Source: Thiohalocapsa sp. ML1 (GTDB lineage Bacteria; Pseudomonadota; Gammaproteobacteria; Chromatiales; Chromatiaceae). From it: 64,000 bases of DNA. This document shows, piece after piece, positions 59,501 to 64,000 of this stretch. Both the position numbers and the translations under genes were made by a program. The stretch spans positions 17,839 through 81,838 of the forward strand of contig NZ_JABX01000026.1 in the NCBI RefSeq assembly GCF_001469165.1, written 5' to 3'. Each line of letters begins with the position of its first letter. The first letter of the stretch is position 1. Below the pieces are notes generated by a model. It saw only the letters and a list, made by a program, of their open reading frames with translations. It was not told where the DNA came from and searched no databases.

Positions 59501-60143
59501 AGCTGCCGACGAAGGTGGAGCCCTCGATCACCGCGGCGAGCCCCACCTCCCCCGAGGGGATGAGTCCATCCGCGACCCATTGCCCACCGGTCACGGTCAC
59601 GCGGAAATCGAACACATCGGTGGTCGTGATATCGGCGAAGCCGAACGCCGTCACCCGGCCCGTCAGCAACGTGCCGCTGGACTGGCCCGGGATGTTGCCC
59701 TGCACCACGAAGTTGTCGCCGGTGGACGGCACCACATCGCACGACACCGCGCCGGCGTCGGCAGGCGTGCAAGCCCCGAGGGTGATGCTCAGGTTCAGCT
59801 TGTCAGTGGCGCTCGAGAAGCCCCAGAAGGTGTTCACGCCCGGCTGGAACTGGGTCACGAAGGGCTGCCCCGCCAGCGACAGGGTGCGGGTAGCGGCGCT
59901 ATAGCCGAAGCTGCCGGGGCCGGCCAGCTCGCTCCGCGGCAGTTGGATCTGTGGGCTGACGTCGAGCGTCGCCGCGCGCGCACCGGGCAGGGCCACGGCG
60001 GCGAGCAGCAGCCCGGCGACCAGTGCGCGGCCTGCGCTGGCGCGTGCTCGCGGTGGCGCCCGATGTCGAAGTGCGGTCGGGAGCCCCGGCCCGGTGCGGT
60101 CGGCCGTACGCGGCTGGTGGCGAAAGAGGTGTTCTGTGGTCAT
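53532..60143 (-). CDS. Giant secreted multidomain protein with SdrD-B-like repeats
   Basis: About 2203 residues from ATG 60143 (a TTG at 60167 is possible). Signal peptide ALVAGLLLAAVALPGARA near 40-58. A novel N-terminal domain (about 60-230) is followed by seven SdrD B-like domains (about 244, 389, 529, 668, 797, 924, 1196), each opening like SLGDRVFEDRNGDGIQN with calcium-type Asp/Asn-rich loops, and a DUF11-like domain (about 1078: VTWTYDVTNTGNVDL). Then come two near-identical 340-residue units separated by an Asp/Pro-rich TEPDDGNEPDDG linker, and a C-terminal CBM6-like domain (TVTVLIEAEDGALGNWWRTK). No membrane or PEP-CTERM anchor. Probably an extracellular adhesin or matrix protein. 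No frameshift. Confidence 0.88.
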   Translation of the reverse strand: MTTEHLFRHQPRTADRTGPGLPTALRHRAPPRARASAGRALVAGLLLAAVALPGARAATLDVSPQIQLPRSELAGPGSFGYSAATRTLSLAGQPFVTQFQPGVNTFWGFSSATDKLNLSITLGACTPADAGAVSCDVVPSTGDNFVVQGNIPGQSSGTLLTGRVTAFGFADITTTDVFDFRVTVTGGQWVADGLIPSGEVGLAAVIEGSTFVGSFGQDFRSTTGRVKGGFGPLPGITTPGGIASLGDRVFEDRNGDGIQNCTDTNDNGVLGDAGDVGTECDAGIANVPVELFSANDGICGNGDDTSLAQSTTDANGFYGFGDLPAGDYCVQVTRPSGICAFGDAAFTGQGSGNDPAQDSDVDADGRTGPITLVDGQMDPTWDAGVVCPARIGDTLFEDTNKDGSQTDGAGDPEPGVDGTLGTPETTDDLSVELFACDADGNRGALVGTTTIDANGNYFFDVLPGRYEVVFTAPDGTSFTLPNFPLAGDAADSDASLSGATGCIIEVASNDEDLTIDAGIIVPEPDPLFSRFGNLLFHDKNRNGIQDGNEDGIDGALYPATVEVYENCGTANEVLIGIYDIDAAGEYLTDDLLAGDYCARFTPPAGFCVDDATGIDFGPAKFTLQDADDGLPGADTRDSDVDPDTGRLDAFFLPEDTTDLTRDAGVYCDALIGDRLWDDTDDVDGVQSADTAAEPGIADAEVTLYACVDGQPGTAIATAQTDSAGFYEFFVAPGSYAVGFTIPADLAAAGYIFTLADRGDDAFDSDADRSTGISACATVASKEADISIDGGIFEPNASLGDTCFHDLNANGIQDQDEPGISGCKVEVFDNPNGGVCEATEANLLSELETVGGMYLFKNMEGGDYCLRFTPPAGFCDIGTAAWSPRGEGGDPALDSDVDANGLTGNIALGFQDQDLTRDAGLYCAARLGDRVFEDTNRDGRQNCADADQDGIIGETNGDDTGAECGTGIDDVLVTLLTPGTDGLCNTADDGDTGLSQLTADGGFYLFETAPGGYCVEVTPPAGYECTTANVGENIGDSDVVASVSGGVECRTSETIVLPSNTEDLTWDAGLVLPAAPAIDIKKYTNGLDGNLPGTGPALVIGDDVTWTYDVTNTGNVDLVNAVVTDSVEGPVCTIASLAVGATETCTLTGTATMTLYLNNSTVVAKPAFDPVNGPEVSDSDPSQYTARVPDPIPASLGNLAFEDQNGNGIQDQGEPGVEGVQITLTDPNGNSRTLGTDANGEYLFADLTPGVEYGVRCEAPAGYAYTPIFGQARDNDTDSNADPANNGFMGSFTLGDGEYLPTVDCGLVRDEPEVCPVPSVDGAIGDWNLTEDFFAKLYEAGNPSKDHLADSYVRWSDGTLYVLVLATPGNSVSLSAQDAWVKVYDLSNSTQVDGNSATFAWVTSNAQVRGYEASFPLAAGSYAEIEIHLNVNGGDTASTGKKKQGYIPLTTEESCPAVADGDQCPVDGVCADGIDFSVDGAGSTLRAGDDVSNAFAAMGLRIRAEDRNGNARIPMIFDSSNPTGGDWDLGTPNEAYGGPGRGNSGVTNSKALGNVLIISEDGDASDPDDIVRGTLTFDFDAPVRIGALEIIDVEASEIPGWVKAFDAAGNLVAEQDFAGLGDNSYQQIFLDAENVSRLVVYFRGSGAVGSLEFCPQPPDCPTPDGDGTEPDDGNEPDDGTEPDDGGDLGQCPLPNVDGAIGDWNLTEDFFAKLYEAGNPSKDHLANSYVRWSDGTLYVLVLATPGNSVSLSAQDAWVKVYDLSNSTQVDGNSATFEWVGINGQVRGYEASFPLAAGSYAEIEIHLNVNGGDTASTGKKKQGYIPLTTEESCPAVADGDQCPVDGVCTDGIDFSVNAAGSALRAGDDVSNAFAAMGLRIRAEDRHGNARIPMIFDSSNPTGGDWDLGTPNQAYGGPGRGNSGVTNSKALGNVLIISEDGDASDPDDIVRGTLTFDFDAPVRIGALEVIDVEASEIPGWAKAFDAAGNLVAEQTFAGLGDNSYQQVFLDAENVSRLVVYFRGSGAVGSLEFCPQPPECPTAPADPAGEAGTPDSTVTVLIEAEDGALGNWWRTKSDADASGGRYIEIKSGKTSTRKPNRKSHGRAVYSFDIERDGVYALFGRVIAPNGNDDSFWVRVNGGDWIKWNGIERGRNWVWDQVHDADAGNAPVELHLDAGTHTLEIAYREDGTKVDRWLVTDDLANPPID
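54045..55076 (-). repeat. 1.03-kb coding repeat, downstream copy
   Basis: Encodes CPLPNVDGAIGDWNLTEDFF to SLEFCPQPPECPT. Nearly identical to 55170-56204 (period 1128 bp, 376 residues). Differences include FEWVGINGQ against FAWVTSNAQ, and NAAGSAL against DGAGSTL. Confidence 0.92.
55170..56204 (-). repeat. 1.03-kb coding repeat, upstream copy
   Basis: First unit in the protein (CPVPSVDGAIGDWNLTEDFF to FCPQPPDCPT). Contains an immunoglobulin-like or dockerin-type opening GAIGDWNLTEDFF and a lectin-like segment DISEDGDASDPDDIVRGT. A 15-bp GTCGTCGGGCTCGGT linker repeat lies between the copies. Confidence 0.92.
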
Positions 60144-60894
60144 GGGCGTGTTGGTCGAGTCGTGCAACGTGGCCGGCGTGCTGCCGGCACCGGTGGAAAT
60201 TTTCTTTCAGCGGCGCTACACGCAGACGCCGTGCCTCTAGGACCAGCGCACGGGGCAGCGACCGCATCGACCCCACAGCAGCAACGCGCCCATACCAAAC
60301 ATTAAAAACCTTTTGAATAAGAGACTTAACGCAGCGGCAAAACCGACTAAAACGATCTGGAAATGGGCTTAGGAAGCAGTCTTATGCCGAATTACGCAAG
60401 CGCTCTTAGAGACGGCCTAGCGTCTTGCTTAGGCTCTTCTTCGCCGGAGGCGCGGGCCATGGCGCCTGGCTCCGCTACTGCCGCCCGGCTGCGGGCCCAC
60501 CCGGAATTGCAAAATGCGCCGCGCGTTGCAAATTGCGAATTCGCATTGTGCTTAGAGACTTGGGGTAAACCCGCAAAGCCGCCGGGGCCGGCCCCAATGG
60601 GATCGAGCCGGACGATCTGGAAGCCGTCGCGTTGGCGAAAAACGGTGGACGGGTTAAGGGCCGACGCAGGTGCCGCGGGCTCGTCGGCGCGCGAATTACG
60701 AGGCAGGGGCGGCTACGGGCGACTTCGCGCGGACCGAGGGGACGGGGATGGCCGAGACGACGCGGACCGCTGTTGCAGCGGCGAGCCGGGAGCTGGGAGA
60801 GAGGGACAGATCGGCCCGCCGCGTGGCGGCGGGTGCCGGTAGCGGCTCGGCCTGCGCCGAGCCGCAGGGGGCGAAGGGAGGGAGGTTGTGGCGC
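60144..60894. promoter_or_regulatory. Upstream region of the giant secreted-protein gene
   Basis: 751 nt without a supported gene. The part at about 60290-60400 is markedly AT-richer (AAACATTAAAAACCTTTTG) and likely holds the promoter. TTGCAAATTGCGAATTCGCA near 60528-60545 is a short dyad (GCGAATTCGC at its heart). Repeated CTTAG/TCTTAGAGAC motifs occur at 60367-60435 and 60549-60560. No sigma54 box with confident spacing was found. Confidence 0.5.
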
Positions 60895-61620
60895 TTAGGT
60901 CCGTTTCTCTGTCGCGCGAACGAGCAAGCCGCGGCGGTGTCGCACGACGCTGATTCCGGCGACCCCGAAGGCCATCAGGGCCAGGGTGGCGGGCAAAGGC
61001 ACCGCCGACACGGAGTTGTCGGCGACCACGGTGGAGGCGGAGAAGTCGACGTTGCCTACCAGCCAGCTCGCATCACCGGTGCTGATGGAAGAAGCGGTCG
61101 CGATGACTTGCGAGAACCCAGACAGATTCCAACCCAGGATGCCGTCAACATCGCTGCTCAGATTCTCCGTCAGAAACTCGAACGTACCGCTGCTGCCGGT
61201 CCCGGCAATGCCGAAGTTGTAGATGTCTCCGTCCAGCATGACCTGGCCGACATCGATGGTCTGACTATTGATGTTCCACTGCGAAGCAGCGGTGATCGAC
61301 AGAGTATTCGAAGCCGTCGCCAACAGCGACGCCCCGTCGTTCTCGAAGGTGACGCTGAGGGTGTAATTCAGCAATCCCCCGCCGGCAAAGTTGCCATCCA
61401 CATCGGTAAAGGTGCCGCTTACACCGGTGCCGCTAATCGTCATGACCCCGGTACTGGCCGCGTAACTGAGGTCAAGCGCCGTCGCCTGAAGGTCAGGGTT
61501 GAAGTTCGTCAGACCTAACGCGGGCTTGAAGGTCGCGAAAACCGGCTGCCCGACAAGCATCAGGGCACCGGCGAGGGCAAGGGCACCGACGGTGCGGAGC
61601 TGGTTTTCTTTGGATTTCAT
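60895..61620 (-). CDS. Secreted protein with PEP-CTERM/VPLPA-type sorting signal
   Basis: 241 residues from ATG 61620 (a start nine bases upstream is also possible; AAGAG suits 61620). Signal peptide TVGALALAGALMLVGQPVFA, a beta-rich domain (TGVMTISGTGVSGTFTDVDG, LNYTLSVTFENDGAS, GDIYNFGIAGTGSSGTFEFL) and the C-terminal sorting signal VPLPATLALMAFGVAGISVV then RHRRG. Such proteins are processed by exosortase for export into a polysaccharide matrix. No exosortase gene in the window. Its beta domain resembles the N-terminal domain of the giant protein just downstream. Confidence 0.85.
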   Translation of the reverse strand: MKSKENQLRTVGALALAGALMLVGQPVFATFKPALGLTNFNPDLQATALDLSYAASTGVMTISGTGVSGTFTDVDGNFAGGGLLNYTLSVTFENDGASLLATASNTLSITAASQWNINSQTIDVGQVMLDGDIYNFGIAGTGSSGTFEFLTENLSSDVDGILGWNLSGFSQVIATASSISTGDASWLVGNVDFSASTVVADNSVSAVPLPATLALMAFGVAGISVVRHRRGLLVRATEKRT

Positions 61621-62046
61621 CGTGTGCATCTCTTAGCTGTTGTTCGGTCGCCCGACCGTTAGGGTTGCGCGGGGCAGGCCGTACACGGGCTGCGTGGCGC
61701 CGAGTCCAAGTCCACTCGCGATCCTCGAAGCAAATTCCGCGCCCATCTAAACAAACACTATCCCTATCAGAGCCTTATGGGAAAAACCCAGGCCTGGAGC
61801 CCATCGCGCCAAGCAAACTTGTAAAGAATCTTGACGGTGTCTGCGCCCGCCGATCACGACCAGGGAACCAGCCGATGCAGACCCACGGGTCTATATCGGC
61901 CTAAGCCTAAAGGATTTTTCTAGGCAAGCCTTAGGCGACAGCATGGCCTCGGGCGGCCGAGGCAGCGCCGGGAGCGCGTAGAGCCGGCTGGCGAGTGTAA
62001 AGCCCACTAAACACTCCGAGGCCCTGCCCGACGCAACGGTATCCGG
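61621..62046. other. Spacer with stem-loop
   Basis: 426 nt without a gene. At 61900-61933 GCCTAAG-CCTA-N11-TAGG-C(A)-...CTTAGGC forms a nested stem-loop with an internal TTTTT; it could be a terminator of rightward transcription or an operator for the PEP-CTERM gene. The remainder is unremarkable. Confidence 0.5.
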
Positions 62047-62907
62047 TCACCCCCGCGCCATCGACGGCCGCGCCGCCTGGATCATCTCGTAGGCGCGGCG
62101 GATCTCGTGGGTCTTCTGGGTCGCGAGCCGGATCATGTCCTCCGGCAGGCCCTTGGAGACGAGCTTGTCCGGGTGGTGCTGACTCAAGAGCTTGCGGTAG
62201 GCGCGCTTCACGGCATCGTCGGAGTCCTTCGGCGCGACGCCGAGCAGCGCGTAGGCGTCCTTCAGCGTCGGCCCCGTGGTCGGCGCGCGCCGCCCGGCAC
62301 CACCCGTTTGGCGCGCACGCTCGCGCCAGGCGTCGCCACCGGGCGCGGCCCCGGCGAAGCGCCGCTGCATCCGCACCAGGTTCTCCAGTTGCCGGAACAG
62401 CATCGGCGACACGCCAAGCCCCTCGCGGATCTTGTCCAGCAGCCGGCGCTTGTCCGCGGACGGCTCGCCGTCGGCATAGGCCGCCTGCAACTGCACCTCC
62501 AGGAACAACTGCACCAACAGGCGCCGGCCCAGGCACTCGCGGCGGAAGCGGCCGATGACGGCATCGAGGTCGAAGTCCGGCTGCTTGCCCTGGCGGAACA
62601 GCGCGATGGCGGCGCTGCGGCGATCGCCGGTGAGCTGGAGCCGCGACATCACGGTCTCAGCCAGCGCGATCTCGGCCTCGGACACGCGCCCGTCGGCCTT
62701 GGCGAGGTGGCCCATCACCGAGAAGGTCGCGGTGAAAAACGCGCTCTCCATGCGGCGGCGATCGCCGAACGGCAGGCCCAAATCGTCGGCGAGGCGCTGC
62801 ACGCCGCTGTCCACCCCATGCCCCAGCGCCGCACCGAGCATGGCGCCCAAGGGCCCGCCGGCGGCGAACCCCAAGAGGCCGCCAACCACCTTCCCGAACC
62901 AGCTCAC
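62047..62907 (-). CDS. djlA: DjlA-type co-chaperone (TerB and J domains)
   Basis: 286-residue membrane-anchored J-protein. Glycine-rich N-terminal TM (GKVVGGLLGFAAGGPLGAML), TerB-like helical domain (about 50-180: TATFSVMGHLAKADGRVSEA and AAYADGEPSADKRRLLDKI), basic linker, J domain (about 214-275: LKDAYALLGVAPKDSDDAVK, RAYRKLLSQHHPDKLVSKG with the essential HPD). Partners DnaK at the membrane. One base separates its start from the stop of the CbiM-like gene. Confidence 0.95.
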   Translation of the reverse strand: MSWFGKVVGGLLGFAAGGPLGAMLGAALGHGVDSGVQRLADDLGLPFGDRRRMESAFFTATFSVMGHLAKADGRVSEAEIALAETVMSRLQLTGDRRSAAIALFRQGKQPDFDLDAVIGRFRRECLGRRLLVQLFLEVQLQAAYADGEPSADKRRLLDKIREGLGVSPMLFRQLENLVRMQRRFAGAAPGGDAWRERARQTGGAGRRAPTTGPTLKDAYALLGVAPKDSDDAVKRAYRKLLSQHHPDKLVSKGLPEDMIRLATQKTHEIRRAYEMIQAARPSMARG

Positions 62908-62908
62908 G

Positions 62909-63574
62909 TCATTTGCCCTTCAGATACTGCTCATCTGAAAAGGAGTACACCCATTCCGGGCGAAAGGCCACCAGTATGACCATGATCCAGCCGTTCAGCA
63001 TCGCCTCCGGCAGGAACATGAGCGGGAAAAACGGCAGCACCGTCTGGCTCAGCTCCGCGAAGGTGTAGGCGCCGCTGCCCACCAGGAGCCATGCGGCCAT
63101 GTAGCCCATGGCGACGCCGACCAGGCCGGCGGTGGCGAAGCCGTTGACGAGCACGTAGACGAAGAACTGCTTGGGCAGATAGTGGCGGATCAGCACCAGC
63201 GCGATCTGCGTCAGCGTGATGGGCAGGATGCCGCTCACCAGCGCGTTCAGCGCAAAGCCGTTCCACGCCGCATCGCCGCTCAGATAGACGCCCAGCAGCG
63301 CAAGCGACGCGGCGATGACGGCCAAGGACCAACTGAAGATGAGCGTCACCGCCGTGAGCCCGAGCAGGTGGTAATGGAGCCCGGGCTGCACCTGCGTCTC
63401 CATCTGCCACAGGAACATCAGCACGACCGTCGCCCCGAAGAACACGTGCGTCAGCTTCGCGGCCAAGAGCCGGCGCCAGGGCGCCAGCCGGAGCGCGAGC
63501 GCCAGGCACGCCAGATAGAGCACCAGGGCGGCCCAGGTGGCGGTGGGGCTGAACAGGGCTGGATCGAGGGTCAT
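62909..63574 (-). CDS. Energy-coupling-factor permease, CbiM-like
   Basis: 221-residue polytopic inner-membrane protein with about six to seven helices. CbiM/energy-coupling permease signatures: HVFFGATVVLMFLWQMETQV, HYHLLGLTAVTLIFSWSLAV, FALNALVSGILPITLTQIAL and LPFFPLMFLPEAMLNGWIMV. No CbiN/Q/O genes are next to it, so the ion (cobalt or nickel) or an altered role is open. Unusually coupled to djlA (2-nt gap). The start is ATG 63574. Confidence 0.8.
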   Translation of the reverse strand: MTLDPALFSPTATWAALVLYLACLALALRLAPWRRLLAAKLTHVFFGATVVLMFLWQMETQVQPGLHYHLLGLTAVTLIFSWSLAVIAASLALLGVYLSGDAAWNGFALNALVSGILPITLTQIALVLIRHYLPKQFFVYVLVNGFATAGLVGVAMGYMAAWLLVGSGAYTFAELSQTVLPFFPLMFLPEAMLNGWIMVILVAFRPEWVYSFSDEQYLKGK

Positions 63575-63687
63575 ACTGGCTATCGCACGCAGCGCGGCGG
63601 CGCTCGCCGCTTACCGAAAGCCTCGGGATTGGGAAAGATAGCGCAATTTTCAAAGGGGCGAGGGCCTAGGACGGAGGCGCGCCGACG

Positions 63688-63785
63688 CGGCGGACCGGGA
63701 TCGCCGGCTTTCCAGCCGGCTCGCCGCCGACGCGGCTCGATGCCGCGTCGGCGGCGTCCGGGCCGATCAGAGGCCACATGCACAG
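63688..63785. repeat. Palindrome-rich direct repeat, copy A
   Basis: About 98 bp: CGGCGGACCGGGATCGCCGG, then GGCTTTCCAGCC hairpin, then CCGCCGACGCGGC-TCGAT-GCCGCGTCGGCGG, a 13-bp perfect stem. Recurs at 63902-64000. No gene in 63575-64000. Confidence 0.88.
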
Positions 63786-63901
63786 TCGTCCGCCCGGCGG
63801 CGCGGCACGGGCCCCCGCCCGCGCCCGCGCCGCAGATCGCGCGCCGGGGGCATCGAGCCCCCGGCACGCGAAGCCGGCTGAAAGCCGGCGCTCCCAGTCG
63901 G

Positions 63902-64000
63902 CGGCGGACCGGGACCGCCGGCTTTCCAGCCGGCTCGCCGCCGGCGCGGCTCAATGCCGCGTCGGCGGCGTCCGGGCCGATCAGAGAGCACAGGCGCAGT
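63902..64000. repeat. Palindrome-rich direct repeat, copy B
   Basis: Second copy, 214 bp downstream, with a few substitutions (CCGCCGGCGCGGC-TCAAT stem, and AGAGAGCACAGGCGCAGT at the end). Reaches the window edge, so more copies may follow. Confidence 0.85.

Noticed and set aside
60670..61518. 282-residue plus-strand frame upstream of the giant gene
   Set aside because: Mostly antisense to the PEP-CTERM gene; no family features.

Overview
The window is very GC-rich and contains a complete proteobacterial alpha-carboxysome operon with form IA RuBisCO, a ProVWX-type glycine-betaine importer, an MscS-type channel, two Uma2 nuclease-like genes and several toxin-antitoxin remnants. Together these suggest an autotrophic, probably halotolerant gammaproteobacterium, most likely a purple sulfur bacterium of the Chromatiaceae type. 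That placement is inference from gene content; there is no rRNA or tRNA gene here.

Layout. 0-3.4 kb: hisI, a DUF433/UPF0175/DUF3368 toxin-antitoxin-like trio, a MarC-family membrane protein and a DUF1269 protein. 3.7-17.6 kb: a signalling block with a periplasmic HtrA/DegP protease followed by an OmpR-type regulator and its histidine kinase, an opposing orphan regulator, then a run of pseudo-receiver, receiver-EAL, stand-alone receiver and a 2076-residue seven-PAS hybrid kinase. 17.6-26.9 kb: osmotic and envelope functions (proVWX, porin-like protein, MscS channel with a cNMP-like domain, YceI). 27-36 kb: accessory region (VapBC, transposase remnant, lipoprotein hydrolase, AmpG-like transporter, lone DNA methyltransferase, AAA/DUF4143 ATPase flanked by a 116-bp direct repeat). 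36-40.3 kb: isochorismatase-family hydrolase, a small conserved protein, and lysR-purK-purE with ATGA overlaps.

40.5-50 kb (minus strand): cbbL-cbbS-csoS2-csoSCA-csoS4A-csoS4B-csoS1-csoS1-csoS1-bacterioferritin-like-acRAF, ending in a 60-residue low-complexity protein with a near-terminal Trp that may be an orphan McdB-like positioning factor. RuBisCO, the carbonic anhydrase, the CsoS2 scaffold, hexameric shell proteins and pentameric vertex proteins are all present. McdA, CsoS1D and CbbQ/CbbO are not in the window. 50-53 kb: Uma2 genes and a broken MNT-HEPN module. 53.5-61.6 kb: a 2.2-thousand-residue secreted protein with SdrD-B-like repeats and a PEP-CTERM/VPLPA-type protein. 62-63.6 kb: djlA and a CbiM-like permease.

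The most striking non-genic signal is a set of intergenic tandem arrays, nearly all with a 7-bp period (GGGCCGA, CTAGCCC, GGTGCTA, CTAGCTC, GGGCCTA, GTACGGA, GAGAGCG, and paired heptamers such as CAGTTGT/CAGCTTT). They often form inverted repeats, abut stop codons, sit between genes of the carboxysome and pro operons, and in two cases run up to a start codon that has no Shine-Dalgarno sequence.
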